A DNA stretch of 64,000 nucleotides from Caballeronia terrestris (GCF_001544515.1 NZ_FCOL02000024.1:1-64000), one strand, 5' to 3'. Positions 43,509 through 52,711 are shown, counted from the first letter of the stretch. Notes: generated by a model not told the origin, from the letters alone. Numbers and translations: made by a program.

Positions 43509-44735
43509 ATGGACGAGTTGACACTCGGTTTGATCGGCGCCGGTGCCGTGGTGGTGGGCGGCGTCGTGGTTTACAACGCATGGCAGAGCGCGAAGGTGCG
43601 CCGCAGGATGCCCCGTCCGATGCCCGAAGAAGCCGCGGATTCGCTCGCGCGCCAGGATGCGGACGAAGAGCATCCGTTTATCGAGCCGGTGCGGCCCACG
43701 CGCCGCGAGCCCGCGATGGGCGAAGCCGAAACCAGTGAGAACAGGGAATCGCGCCTCGAACCGAGTTTCGGCGGCGCGCCGATGCCCGGTGTAGCCCCAG
43801 CCGATACGGCCGTCGACCTCCAGGCCGAGGCGACGTCGACGAACGGCGAAGCGCAAATCGAGGACGAAAGCGACGAGCCGATCCTCCCCGCCGCGACGAC
43901 GATCTCATCGGCGCCGCCCGCGCTGGTGGATCGCCGTATCGATTGCGTCGTGCCGATTCGCCTCACCGCGCCGATCGCCGGCGACAAGCTCGTGCCGCTG
44001 GCCCAGCGCTTGCGCCGCGCGGGCAGCAAGCCGGTGAACATCGAAGGCCAGCCCGAGGGCGAGACCACCTGGGAGCTGCTAAAGAACGGCGCGCGCTATG
44101 CGGAATTGCGCGCGGCGGCGCAACTGGCGAATCGCAGCGGGCCGCTCAACGAACTGGAATTCTCCGAATTCGTGACCGGCGTGCAGCGTTTCGCCGATGC
44201 GATCGACGGCGCGCCCGAATTTCCCGACATGCTGGAAACCGTCGGCATGGCGCGCGAACTCGATGCGTTCGCCGCCCAGTGCGACGCGCAGTTGTCGATC
44301 AACATCCTTTCCGACGGCGCGCCGTGGTCGGCAAATTACGTGCAGGCGGTGGCGTCGCAGGACGGCTTGCTGCTCTCGCGCGACGGCACGCGCTTCGTCA
44401 AGCTCGACGCCAAGCAGAATCCGGTCTTCATGCTCCAGTTCGGCGACACCAACTTCCTGCGCGACGACCTCACGTACAAGGGTGGCCAGATGATCACGCT
44501 GGTGCTCGACGTGCCAGTCGCCGACGAAGACATCCTGCCGTTTCGCCTGATGTGCGATTACGCGAAGTCGCTGTCCGAGCGGATCGGCGCGCGCGTCGTC
44601 GACGACCAGCGCCGGCCGCTGCCCGAATCGGCGCTGCTCGCGATCGAAAAGCAGTTGATGGCGCTATACGCGAAGCTGGAGCAGGCCGGCATCCCGGCGG
44701 GATCGCCCGCGACGCGGCGGTTGTTCAGCCAGTAA
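43509..44735 (+). CDS. zipA: Cell division protein ZipA
   Basis: A 408-residue protein with the ZipA layout. An N-terminal membrane anchor (LTLGLIGAGAVVVGGVVVY, about 4-22) comes with little periplasmic sequence, then a basic patch (KVRRRMPRPM), then a long Pro/Glu-rich disordered linker to about residue 140, and a C-terminal FtsZ-binding domain (from NRSGPLNELEFSEFVTGVQRFAD to SERIGARVVDDQRRPLPES). It tethers FtsZ to the membrane. GGAG lies 6 bases before ATG at 43509. It is 143 bases after smc and is followed by a strong terminator; the smc-zipA-ligA order is typical of Betaproteobacteria. Confidence 0.9.
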   Translation: MDELTLGLIGAGAVVVGGVVVYNAWQSAKVRRRMPRPMPEEAADSLARQDADEEHPFIEPVRPTRREPAMGEAETSENRESRLEPSFGGAPMPGVAPADTAVDLQAEATSTNGEAQIEDESDEPILPAATTISSAPPALVDRRIDCVVPIRLTAPIAGDKLVPLAQRLRRAGSKPVNIEGQPEGETTWELLKNGARYAELRAAAQLANRSGPLNELEFSEFVTGVQRFADAIDGAPEFPDMLETVGMARELDAFAAQCDAQLSINILSDGAPWSANYVQAVASQDGLLLSRDGTRFVKLDAKQNPVFMLQFGDTNFLRDDLTYKGGQMITLVLDVPVADEDILPFRLMCDYAKSLSERIGARVVDDQRRPLPESALLAIEKQLMALYAKLEQAGIPAGSPATRRLFSQ

Positions 44736-44767
44736 CGCCGTGCTGCCTGCCACGCAATGATACGAAT

Positions 44768-44792
44768 CGCGCTCCACGGAGCGCGTTTTTTT
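44768..44792 (+). terminator. Intrinsic terminator after zipA
   Basis: CGCGCTC (44768-44774) pairs with GAGCGCG (44779-44785) and is followed by seven T residues. Confidence 0.85.
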
Positions 44793-44925
44793 GTGCGCGT
44801 CCGCACGGCGGCGCACACGTTGCGGCGCCGTTGGCCATCCGGCCGATGCCACGATTTACCGATCTTCTGAGACAATCGAACGGTCGGATTTCTCTTAATC
44901 CAAACCATTTTCCGTGTTACTACGC

Positions 44926-47004
44926 ATGTCCGCCAAAACGAAAGCCGAGTCCATCGCCAAGTCGCAGTCCGCCGCCCCGGTGCCGAGCGCCGAGCGCCCG
45001 GCCGAGCGCGCCGCGTGGCTGCGCTCGGAACTGGAACGCGCGAACTACGCGTACTACGTGCTCGACCAGCCGGATTTGCCCGACGCCGAATACGACACGC
45101 TCTTCAAGGAACTGCAGCAGATCGAGGCCGACCAGCCCGATCTGGTCACGCCCGATTCGCCGACCCAGCGCGTGGGCGGCCAGGTGGCGGCGGGCTTCGA
45201 GCCGGTCGTCCACGACGTGCCGATGCTGTCGCTGAACAACGGCTTTGCCGAGGAAGACATCGTCGCGTTCGACAAGCGCGTGTCCGACGCGCTCGGCCAC
45301 GCGCCGGTGCAGTACGCGTGCGAGCTGAAATTCGACGGCTTGGCGATCTCGCTCCGCTACGACGACGGCCGCCTCGTGCAGGCCGCCACGCGCGGCGACG
45401 GCGCGACCGGCGAGGAAGTGACCGGCAACGTCCGCACGATCCGCTCGATTCCGCTCAAGCTGAAGGGCAAGAACGTGCCGAAGCGCCTCGACGTGCGCGG
45501 CGAAGCGCTGATGTTCAAGCGCGATTTCGAGCGCCTTAACGCGCGGCAACGCGAGGCCGAGCATCGCGAGTTCGCGAATCCGCGTAACGCGGCGGCGGGC
45601 AGCCTGCGCCAGCTCGATCCGAAGATGACGGCGCAGCGGCCCCTCTCGTTCTTTGCATACGGCATCGGCGTGCTCGAAGGCGCCGAAATGCCGCCGACGC
45701 ATTCCGCCTTGCTCGACTGGTACGTCGAACTCGGCTTGCCGGTCAATGCGGAGCGTGGCGTGGTTGAAGGCGCGCAGGGTTTGCTCGACTTCTTCGCGAA
45801 AACCGGCGAGAAACGCGAAGGCCTGCCGTACGACATCGACGGCGTCGTCTACAAGGTCAACCAGCGCGACGAGCAGGACAAGCTCGGCTTCGTCTCGCGC
45901 GCGCCGCGCTTCGCGCTCGCGCACAAGTTCCCGGCGCAGGAAGCGCTCACGCAACTGCTCGCGATCGACGTGCAGGTCGGCCGCACGGGCGCGATCACGC
46001 CGGTCGCGCGGCTCGCGCCGATTTTCGTCGGCGGGGCGACGGTAACGAATGCCACGCTGCATAACGAGGACGAAGTGCGCCGCAAGGACATCCGTATCGG
46101 CGACACGGTGATCGTGCGCCGCGCGGGCGACGTGATTCCCGAAGTGGTCGGCGCGATCCTGGACCGCCGTCCCGACGACGCACACGAATTCGTCATGCCG
46201 GCCGAGTGCCCGGTCTGCGGCTCGAAGATCGAGCGCCTGCCGGACGAAGCGATCGCGCGCTGCACTGGCGGCCTGTTTTGTCCCGCGCAGCGCAAGCAGG
46301 CGCTGTGGCATTTTGCGCAGCGTCGCGCACTGGATATCGACGGCCTGGGCGAAAAGATCATCGACCAGTTGGTCGAGGAGAACCTCGTGCGCACGCCCGC
46401 CGATCTCTTCAGCCTCGGCTTTTCGACGCTTGCCGCACTTGACCGTTTCGCTGATAAATCCGCACAAAACCTGCTCGATTCGCTCGAAAAAGCCCGAAAA
46501 ACGACACTGGCGCGGTTCATCTACGCGCTCGGCATCCGGCACGTCGGCGAATCGACGGCGAAGGATCTCGCGAAGCATTTCGGCTCGCTCGACCCGATCC
46601 TCGCGGCCACGGTCGAAGAATTGCTGGAAGTGAACGATGTCGGGCCGGTGGTTGCCGAATCGATCCACAATTTCTTCAGCGAAGCGCACAACCAGCACGT
46701 GATCGAGCAGTTGCGTGCGAAGGTGTCGTGGCCCGAAGGTCCTCCCGCTCCGAAAGCGCCACAGGGTGTGCTGGCGGGCAGGACGGTCGTGCTGACCGGC
46801 ACGCTGCCGGCGTTGTCGCGCGAGGAGGCGAAGGAGATGCTGGAAGCGGCCGGGGCGAAGGTGGCCGGGTCGGTATCGAAAAAGACCGATTACGTCGTGG
46901 CGGGGACGGAGGCGGGCAGCAAGCTCGCGAAAGCCGAGGAACTCGGCATCCCCGTGCTCGACGAAGACGGGTTGCGCAGGCTTTTGGAAGGAGTGACTCC
47001 ATGA
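44926..47004 (+). CDS. ligA: NAD-dependent DNA ligase
   Basis: A 692-residue LigA. The adenylated lysine is Lys135 in CELKFDGLAI. Domain order is Ia domain (YAYYVLDQPDLPDAEYD for NMN binding), adenylation, OB fold, zinc finger (CPVCGSKIERL ... CTGGLFCPAQ), HhH region, and BRCT (LAGRTVVLTGTLPALSREEAK). It seals nicks in replication and repair. ATG at 44926 (MSAKTK) is preferred; GTG at 44914 would add four residues. Its end overlaps def by 4 bases (ATGA), so the two are coupled. Confidence 0.98.
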   Translation: MSAKTKAESIAKSQSAAPVPSAERPAERAAWLRSELERANYAYYVLDQPDLPDAEYDTLFKELQQIEADQPDLVTPDSPTQRVGGQVAAGFEPVVHDVPMLSLNNGFAEEDIVAFDKRVSDALGHAPVQYACELKFDGLAISLRYDDGRLVQAATRGDGATGEEVTGNVRTIRSIPLKLKGKNVPKRLDVRGEALMFKRDFERLNARQREAEHREFANPRNAAAGSLRQLDPKMTAQRPLSFFAYGIGVLEGAEMPPTHSALLDWYVELGLPVNAERGVVEGAQGLLDFFAKTGEKREGLPYDIDGVVYKVNQRDEQDKLGFVSRAPRFALAHKFPAQEALTQLLAIDVQVGRTGAITPVARLAPIFVGGATVTNATLHNEDEVRRKDIRIGDTVIVRRAGDVIPEVVGAILDRRPDDAHEFVMPAECPVCGSKIERLPDEAIARCTGGLFCPAQRKQALWHFAQRRALDIDGLGEKIIDQLVEENLVRTPADLFSLGFSTLAALDRFADKSAQNLLDSLEKARKTTLARFIYALGIRHVGESTAKDLAKHFGSLDPILAATVEELLEVNDVGPVVAESIHNFFSEAHNQHVIEQLRAKVSWPEGPPAPKAPQGVLAGRTVVLTGTLPALSREEAKEMLEAAGAKVAGSVSKKTDYVVAGTEAGSKLAKAEELGIPVLDEDGLRRLLEGVTP

Positions 47005-47534
47005 TTCGCGAAATACTGAAGATGGGCGATCCGCGGCTGTTGCGCATCGCCGAGCCGGTCGAGCATTTCGATACCCAGGAATTGCACGAGCTCATCAAGG
47101 ACATGTTCGACACGATGCGCGACGCGAACGGCGCGGGGCTCGCCGCGCCGCAGATCGGCGTCGATCTGCAGGTCGTGATCTTCGGGTTCGGCTACAACGA
47201 GCGCTACCCGGACGCGCCGTCCGTGCCGGAAACCGTGCTGATCAACCCGATCATTTCGCCGAATTCGCACGACATGGAGGAGGGCTGGGAAGGATGCCTG
47301 TCCGTGCCCGGCCTGCGCGGCGCCGTGCAGCGGTACTCGATGATCCGCTACCAGGGCTTCGACCAGTTCGGCGGCGCGATCGACCGGCTGGCCGAGGGGT
47401 TTCACGCACGCGTCGTGCAGCACGAGTGCGATCACCTGATCGGCAAGCTCTATCCGATGCGAATTACGGACTTCTCGAAGTTCGGCTTCACCGACATCCT
47501 GTTCCCGGGGCTCGACTCGCCGCGGGATGATTGA
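47001..47534 (+). CDS. def: Peptide deformylase
   Basis: A 177-residue metalloenzyme removing the formyl group from nascent N-termini. All three motifs are present: GAGLAAPQIG (44-53), EGCLSVPG with metal ligand Cys99, and QHECDHLIGKLY with His141, Glu142 and His145. The C-terminus is somewhat extended (YPMRITDFSKFGFTDILFPG). AAGGAG lies 8 bases before ATG, inside ligA. This def copy is outside the usual def-fmt pair, and Burkholderia genomes commonly carry a second copy there. Confidence 0.97.
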   Translation: MIREILKMGDPRLLRIAEPVEHFDTQELHELIKDMFDTMRDANGAGLAAPQIGVDLQVVIFGFGYNERYPDAPSVPETVLINPIISPNSHDMEEGWEGCLSVPGLRGAVQRYSMIRYQGFDQFGGAIDRLAEGFHARVVQHECDHLIGKLYPMRITDFSKFGFTDILFPGLDSPRDD

Positions 47535-47554
47535 TCGGTAGCTTTTTCAAACGC

Positions 47555-47580
47555 GAAGGCCGCTCCGGGGAGCGGCCTTC
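47555..47580. terminator. Hairpin between def and the convergent small gene
   Basis: GAAGGCCGCTC (47555-47565) pairs perfectly with GAGCGGCCTTC (47570-47580) around CGGG. The tracts after it (GTCGTTTC on plus, GCGTTTG on minus) are only moderately T-rich; it likely serves both convergent genes. Confidence 0.7.
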
Positions 47581-47586
47581 GTCGTT

Positions 47587-47820
47587 TCAGGCGAACGTTT
47601 TCTTCGCACCGATCTCGGGTTGGCGAAAGAGCTTCACGTGCTCGGGATTCGCCGATGCCTGCAAGCGCCCGTCCGGCAACCGCGCAATGACGACCTCACC
47701 GATGCCCGGGCTCATCACGACGACTTCGTCGCGCAGGGCGAGGAGCGCGTCGAGCCGTCGTCGGCCGCTGATGATTTCGAGGCCGGTTTTGGTTTCGCGA
47801 ACAATGATCTCAACTGACAT
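47587..47820 (-). CDS. Small conserved-looking protein of unknown function
   Basis: A 77-residue protein from ATG at 47820, preceded by GGGGAGAACCGCC. Sequence features are a beta-rich start SVEIIVRETKTGLEIISGRR followed by RLDALLALRDEVVVMSPGIGEVVIARL, and a C-terminus with DGRLQASANPEHVKLFRQPE. The stretch giving SGRRRLDALLAL recalls the ParB/Srx motif G-x-R-R-x-x-A, but most of that domain is missing, so I give no function. It has its own upstream A/T-rich promoter-like region (47821-47929) and shares a hairpin with def at its 3' end. Coding status is supported by the ribosome site and low-bias composition. Confidence 0.6.
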   Translation of the reverse strand: MSVEIIVRETKTGLEIISGRRRLDALLALRDEVVVMSPGIGEVVIARLPDGRLQASANPEHVKLFRQPEIGAKKTFA

Positions 47821-47929
47821 GGCGGTTCTCCCCAATGACGTGCGAAGCATGAATACGCGCCCTCAGGCGGTAAAAAGGGCGTTACCTTCCTATCGGGTGG
47901 ATGACATATTTTCTTTAATCAAAAATCCA

Positions 47930-47973
47930 TAAAAAAATCGACGCGCACGATTGGGGTGCGTGCGCGTCGATTT
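47930..47973 (-). terminator. Strong terminator of the glnD/pseudouridine synthase unit
   Basis: A 15-bp perfect stem AAATCGACGCGCACG / CGTGCGCGTCGATTT (47935-47949 and 47959-47973) has a nine-base loop. The A run at 47931-47937 forms the U tract on the minus strand. Confidence 0.85.
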
Positions 47974-48022
47974 CGTGGTTTTTCGTCGTTTTTTTACTAC
48001 GTATTTTTGGTGGATTGCGAGA

Positions 48023-50119
48023 TCAGAACGCTTCGTCCGGCCCGAGATACCGCCATTGTCCCGGCGGCAGCGCGCCGAGTGTCACGCGACCCATGCGAAT
48101 GCGTTTCAGCCCGACCACTTCGAGCCCGACCAGCTCGCACATCCTGCGAATCTGACGCTTTTTGCCTTCGCGCAGCACGAAGCGCAGTTGTTCGCCGTTC
48201 TGCCAGCTCACCTGCGCCGTCTTGAGCGGGACGTCGTCGAGTTCCAGGCCGTGGCGCAGCAACGCGAGGCTTTCGGCGGGCAGATGCTGATCGACGTCGG
48301 TCGTGTGCTCGCCAAATTTCACGCGCACAAGATATTCCTTGTCGACTTCCGAGTGGCCGCCGATCAGTTGCTTCGCGATGCGGCCGTCTTGCGTGAGGAC
48401 GAGGAGGCCCGTCGAATCGATATCGAGACGGCCGGCGGGCGCGAGCGTGCGCAGGTGGTTCGGCGTGAAGCGGATGCCGGACTGGTCGTCGGGCCAGTGA
48501 TTCGACGGGCTGACCAGCGTGACGGCCGGCTGGTAGCCGTCCTCGGCCTGTCCGGAGACGTAGCCGACAGGCTTGTGCACCAGGATCGTGACCTGTTGCG
48601 ACTGGGCGGCGTGCGCGGCCGGCAGGACTTCGACGTTTTGGTCGGGACGGATCCGCGTGCCGAGCGTGTCGATCACCTGGCCGTCGACGAGCACCCAACC
48701 CTTTTCGATCCACTCGTCGGCTTCGCGGCGCGAGCACAGGCCGAGTTCGGACATCACCTTCGAGAGGCGCACGAGGCCTTCTTCTCCGGCGCGCGCCATG
48801 CGGGCGGGAGAGATGGCGGGTTCCTTGCGTTTTTTCTCCGCGCGGGGGAGGGAGGGCGCGCTGGACGAGGGGCGGCGGTCGTCGTTGCCTGGGCGGTCGC
48901 TACGCGGTGCGGCACGGTCGCCAAATGAAGGGCGGGGGCCGCGGTCGGCGGAGCGCGAATCATCTCCACGCGCCTTGAACAGACGGCGTTCGTCACCGCT
49001 CGGGCGGTCGCCACGCGGGGCGCCGCGATCGCCAAATGACGGACGCGGGCCGCGATCGCCTGATCGCGAATCGTCGCCGCGAGCGTTGAACGGACGACGC
49101 TCATCGCCGCTCGGGCGGTCACCACGCGGGGCGGCGCGATCGCCGAATGACGGACGCGGACCGCGATCGCCCGATCGCGAATCATCGCCACGCGCTTTGA
49201 ACGGACGGCGTTCGTCGCCACTCGGACGATCACCACGCGGTGCGGCGCGATCGCCCGACCGCGACTCTTCTCCGCGCGGTTTAAACGGACGGCGTTCATC
49301 GCCACTTGGACGATCACCACGCGGTGCGGCGCGATCGCCAAATGAGGGGCGCGGACCGCGATCGCCCGATCGCGAATCATCGCCACGCGCTTTGAACGGA
49401 CGGCGTTCGTCGCCACTCGGACGATCACCACGCGGTGCGGCGCGATCGCCAAATGAGGGGCGCGGACCGCGATCGCCCGACCGCGAATCATCGCCACGCG
49501 GTTTGAAAGGACGCCGCTCATCCCCAGCCGGCCGATCACCACGCGGTGCGGCGCGATCGCCGAATGACGGACGCGGACCACGATCGCCTGCCCGCGAATC
49601 ATCGCCACGCGGTTTAAAAGCACGGCGTTCGTCGCCGCTCGGCCGATCACCACGCGGCGCGCTGCGGTCACCGAACGAGGGACGCGGACCACGATCGCCC
49701 GATCGCGAATCATCTCCACGCGGTTTGAAAGGACGCCGCTCATCCCCACCCGGCCGATCGCCACGCGGCGCGGCGCGATCCCCGAACGAAGGACGCGGAC
49801 CACGATCACCCGACCGCGACTCCTCACCACGAGCTTTAAAAGGCCGCCGCTCATCCCCACCCGGCCGATCACCCCTCGGCGCCCCACGATCCCCAAACGA
49901 AGGACGCGGACCACGATCACCCGAGCGCGACTCCTCACCACGCGCCTTGAACGGCCGCCGCTCATCTCCACTCGGCTGAGACTGAGACTGAGGCCGAGGC
50001 CGATCCCCCGCCGCCACACTCTCACGCACAGGTTTCCTCCCCGCAGCACTACCGGAACGCACAGGGGAGCGCGCCGGCGTGGCCGGGCGCGGATGTTTGG
50101 CTGTCAGTTTGACGCGCAT
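48023..50119 (-). CDS. RsuA/RluB/RluF-family rRNA pseudouridine synthase with expanded repeat N-terminus
   Basis: A 698-residue protein. The last ~260 residues are an S4 RNA-binding domain (LVRLSKVMSELGLCSRREAD) and a pseudouridine synthase with catalytic Asp in PAGRLDIDSTGLLVLT, plus EGKKRQIRRMCELVG. It isomerises a uridine of 23S (or 16S) rRNA; RluB/RluF-like action is likely but the exact site is not readable. Residues 1-48 are basic. Residues 49-409 are ten tandem copies of a 37-residue unit (pattern GDERRPFKxRGxxSRSGDRG followed by PRPSFGDRxAPRGDR), one copy lacking nine residues, then a Ser/Lys-rich join. Usual family members are 230-300 residues, so more than half is repeat. ATG at 50119; glnD lies 6 bases upstream. 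Confidence 0.93.
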   Translation of the reverse strand: MRVKLTAKHPRPATPARSPVRSGSAAGRKPVRESVAAGDRPRPQSQSQPSGDERRPFKARGEESRSGDRGPRPSFGDRGAPRGDRPGGDERRPFKARGEESRSGDRGPRPSFGDRAAPRGDRPGGDERRPFKPRGDDSRSGDRGPRPSFGDRSAPRGDRPSGDERRAFKPRGDDSRAGDRGPRPSFGDRAAPRGDRPAGDERRPFKPRGDDSRSGDRGPRPSFGDRAAPRGDRPSGDERRPFKARGDDSRSGDRGPRPSFGDRAAPRGDRPSGDERRPFKPRGEESRSGDRAAPRGDRPSGDERRPFKARGDDSRSGDRGPRPSFGDRAAPRGDRPSGDERRPFNARGDDSRSGDRGPRPSFGDRGAPRGDRPSGDERRLFKARGDDSRSADRGPRPSFGDRAAPRSDRPGNDDRRPSSSAPSLPRAEKKRKEPAISPARMARAGEEGLVRLSKVMSELGLCSRREADEWIEKGWVLVDGQVIDTLGTRIRPDQNVEVLPAAHAAQSQQVTILVHKPVGYVSGQAEDGYQPAVTLVSPSNHWPDDQSGIRFTPNHLRTLAPAGRLDIDSTGLLVLTQDGRIAKQLIGGHSEVDKEYLVRVKFGEHTTDVDQHLPAESLALLRHGLELDDVPLKTAQVSWQNGEQLRFVLREGKKRQIRRMCELVGLEVVGLKRIRMGRVTLGALPPGQWRYLGPDEAF
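48893..49975 (-). repeat. Coding minisatellite: ten tandem 111-bp units
   Basis: Nine full 111-bp units and one 84-bp unit (27 bp deleted in frame) are arranged head to tail with no spacers, all in the frame of the pseudouridine synthase. Units differ at a few codons (KA/KP, EE/DD, SG/GG/AG); the sixth and eighth encode identical peptides, and a stretch near 49190 recurs 195 bases later (84 + 111). Confidence 0.9.
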
Positions 50120-50125
50120 AATTTC

Positions 50126-52711
50126 TCAGGCTGCGATCGCGCGCAGCAGTTCGGTTTCGACCTGAATCTGGGTCCGGTTGCTGGAAAGGCCTTTGCCGTC
50201 GAGCAGGAACACGTCCTCGACGCGTTCGCCGAGCGTGTTGATCCGCGCCGCCTGCACGCCGATCCGGTGCTGGGCCAGAACCCGCGCGATCGAATAAAGG
50301 AGGCCCTGCCGGTCGTTCGCCGACACGGACAGGATGTAGTACTGGCCGCGCTCGTCGGGACGCAAATCCACACGCGGCGTAATCGGGAAAGTGCGCACGA
50401 GCCGCGACAATCGTCCCTTCGACGGTTCCGGCAACATGCGCTCGGCCGTCAGGAGCGTGCTCAACTGCTCCTCGACCAGATTCGCAATGTCGCGATAATG
50501 CCCGTCATGCTCCGGGTGCGCGACAAGAAAATTGTCTAGCGCGTAGCCGTGACGGGTCGTCGTCACCCGCGCATCGAGCACGGAGAGGCCGTTCTTGTCG
50601 AAATAACCGCACATCGCCGCGAACAGGTCCGGGCGATCCGGCACGTACACGAGGACCTGCAACCCCGCTCCGATCGGCGACGGCCGTGCCCGCACGATCG
50701 GCTTCGCGCTCTCGACGTGCTTGTACAAGACACGCGTCTGCCAGGCGATGTCGGCGGCGTCGTGGCGCAGGAAATAGCCGACATCGAGCTGATCCCACAG
50801 CCGCCGCTCCGCATGTTCGGGCACCGTTTCGAGCCGCAGCAGCGCGAGCGCTTCTTCCTGACGCGATTTCAGCTCGGAATGCGCATCGGGTTCGGCGCCG
50901 CCGAGCACGGCCCGCGTCGCGCGGTACAGGTCTTCCAGCAGTTTGCCCTTCCACGCGTTCCAGACCTTCGGGCTCGTGCCCCGAATATCCGCGACGGTCA
51001 GCAGGTACAGCGCACTCAGCCGGCGCTCGGTTTTCACGAGCGCGGCGAACTGCTTGATGACTTCGGGATCGCTCGTGTCCTGCTTCTGCGCGACCTGACT
51101 CATCGTCAGATGCTGCTCGACCATCCACACGACGAGCGCGCTGTCCTCGGCACCGATGTCGTGCTCGCGGCAGAAGCGGCGCGCGTCGACCATGCCGAGC
51201 GTCGAATGATCGCCGCCGCGGCCCTTCGCGATATCGTGAAACAGCGCCGCCACGTAGAGCACCCACGGCCGCTCGAAGTTGCCCATCAACTGGCTGCAGA
51301 ACGGATATTCGTGCGCGTGCTCGGCGATCGCGAAACGTCGCAGATTGCGCAGGACCATCAGGATGTGCTGATCGACGGTGTAGACGTGATACAGATCGTG
51401 CTGCATCTGTCCGACGATGCGCCGGAAATTCAGCAGATAACGCCCGAGCACGCTCGTCTGGTTCATCAGACGCAGCGCGTGCGTGATGCCTTCCGGCTGC
51501 TTCAGGATCTCCACGAAAAGCCGGCGGTTTTCCGGATCGCGGCGCCAGTCGCGATCCATCAGGTCGCGCGCGTTGTAGATCGCGCGCAGCGTGCGCGCCG
51601 AGAGGCCTTTTATGCCACGCGTCTGTTCGTAGAGCAGAAACGCCTCGAGAATCGCGTGCGGCTCGCGTTCGAACACATCATCACGAGCGATTTCGAGCAT
51701 GCCCTGCTTCTCGACGAAACGGCCCGAAATCACGCGCGTGATGCCGCTCGTCGTCGGGAAAAGCTGCGCTTCGACGTTCTGGATCAGGATCGTCGCGAGT
51801 TGCGTCACGGCTTTCGCCGCCCAATAGTAGCGGCGCATCAGTTGCTCGCTCGCGCGCTTGGTCGCGGTCGCCTGGAACCCGAAGCTCTCGGCAAGCGCCG
51901 TCTGCAGGTCGAACACGAGGATGTCCTGCCGACGCTTCGCGATCACGTGCAGCCGCGCGCGCAGCGTCTTCAGGAAGCCTTCGTTGCGGCGCAGTTCGCG
52001 CGCTTCGCGTTCGGTGATGAGGCCGCGCAGGTCGAGCTCACGCCAACTGCTGCCGAAGCCCGCCGCGCGCGAAATCCACAAAATGAGTTGCAGATCGCGC
52101 AGTCCGCCCGGACTTTCCTTGATGTTCGGCTCGAGGCTGTAAGGCGTGTCCTGGAATTTCGCATGACGCTGGCGCATTTCCAGCACTTTCGCCTGGAAGA
52201 ACGCGCGCGGGTCGAGCGTCTGCTGGTAGCGCTCGCGGAAAAGCTGGAAGAGCGGTGTGTCGCCGTAGACGCGCCGCGCTTCCAGCAGCGACGTGAGCAC
52301 GGTGACGTCGTTCGTCGCTTCGTCGATGCACTGCGCCACCGACCGCACGCTGCTGCCGATATCGAGCCCCAGATCCCACGCCATACCAATGAAGCGCTCG
52401 ATGCGAACGGTGAGTTCGGCGTCGCCGGAATCGGCCGGCTTGTGGTCGGGCAGGAGGACGAGAATGTCGACGTCGGAATAGGGCGCGAGCTCGCCGCGTC
52501 CGTACCCGCCGACCGCGACGAGCGCCGCCCACGACGGCATCGCGCAGGCGTCCCAGGCGCCTTTCAAGGCGTCGTCGGTGACGCGGGCGAGGGCGTTCAT
52601 CAGCGCATCGACGTTCGAGGCGGTCTGGAAACGCTCGAGCAAATCCGCTTTCGCCGACTTGAAAGCGGCCTTCAGCGATTCACAGGGCGGGGCGACGACG
52701 GTAACGCTCAT
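50126..52711 (-). CDS. glnD: [Protein-PII] uridylyltransferase / uridylyl-removing enzyme
   Basis: An 861-residue bifunctional nitrogen sensor. The N-terminal nucleotidyltransferase domain has VGGYGRGELAPYSDVDILVL (G-G/S-x-x-R-G-E with the DxD metal residues). A central HD domain (YVAALFHDIAKGRGGDHSTLG) removes UMP. Two C-terminal ACT domains sense glutamine (LQVLVYVPDRPDLFAAMCGYF; YILSVSANDRQGLLYSIARVL). It modifies GlnB/GlnK according to nitrogen status. ATG at 52711; the pseudouridine synthase gene follows after 6 bases, so they are co-transcribed. No nearby glnB. Confidence 0.97.
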   Translation of the reverse strand: MSVTVVAPPCESLKAAFKSAKADLLERFQTASNVDALMNALARVTDDALKGAWDACAMPSWAALVAVGGYGRGELAPYSDVDILVLLPDHKPADSGDAELTVRIERFIGMAWDLGLDIGSSVRSVAQCIDEATNDVTVLTSLLEARRVYGDTPLFQLFRERYQQTLDPRAFFQAKVLEMRQRHAKFQDTPYSLEPNIKESPGGLRDLQLILWISRAAGFGSSWRELDLRGLITEREARELRRNEGFLKTLRARLHVIAKRRQDILVFDLQTALAESFGFQATATKRASEQLMRRYYWAAKAVTQLATILIQNVEAQLFPTTSGITRVISGRFVEKQGMLEIARDDVFEREPHAILEAFLLYEQTRGIKGLSARTLRAIYNARDLMDRDWRRDPENRRLFVEILKQPEGITHALRLMNQTSVLGRYLLNFRRIVGQMQHDLYHVYTVDQHILMVLRNLRRFAIAEHAHEYPFCSQLMGNFERPWVLYVAALFHDIAKGRGGDHSTLGMVDARRFCREHDIGAEDSALVVWMVEQHLTMSQVAQKQDTSDPEVIKQFAALVKTERRLSALYLLTVADIRGTSPKVWNAWKGKLLEDLYRATRAVLGGAEPDAHSELKSRQEEALALLRLETVPEHAERRLWDQLDVGYFLRHDAADIAWQTRVLYKHVESAKPIVRARPSPIGAGLQVLVYVPDRPDLFAAMCGYFDKNGLSVLDARVTTTRHGYALDNFLVAHPEHDGHYRDIANLVEEQLSTLLTAERMLPEPSKGRLSRLVRTFPITPRVDLRPDERGQYYILSVSANDRQGLLYSIARVLAQHRIGVQAARINTLGERVEDVFLLDGKGLSSNRTQIQVETELLRAIAA

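Noticed and set aside
40573..43581. 1002-codon frame antisense to smc
   Set aside because: High-GC codon use keeps the opposite frame open; no recognisable domain, whereas smc has all ATPase motifs.
48893..49975. CRISPR array
   Set aside because: Units are 111 bp, contiguous, without variable spacers, and in frame with a gene; no cas genes nearby.
48573..49979. Long plus-strand reading frame (468 codons) across the repeat array
   Set aside because: It is an antisense shadow: the 111-bp period keeps all frames free of stops. No ribosome site or domain; the minus-strand frame continues into a real S4/pseudouridine synthase domain.
48754..50049. Second minus-strand frame (431 codons) in the same array
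   Set aside because: Same periodicity effect; composition (V, R, A, I only) is not protein-like.
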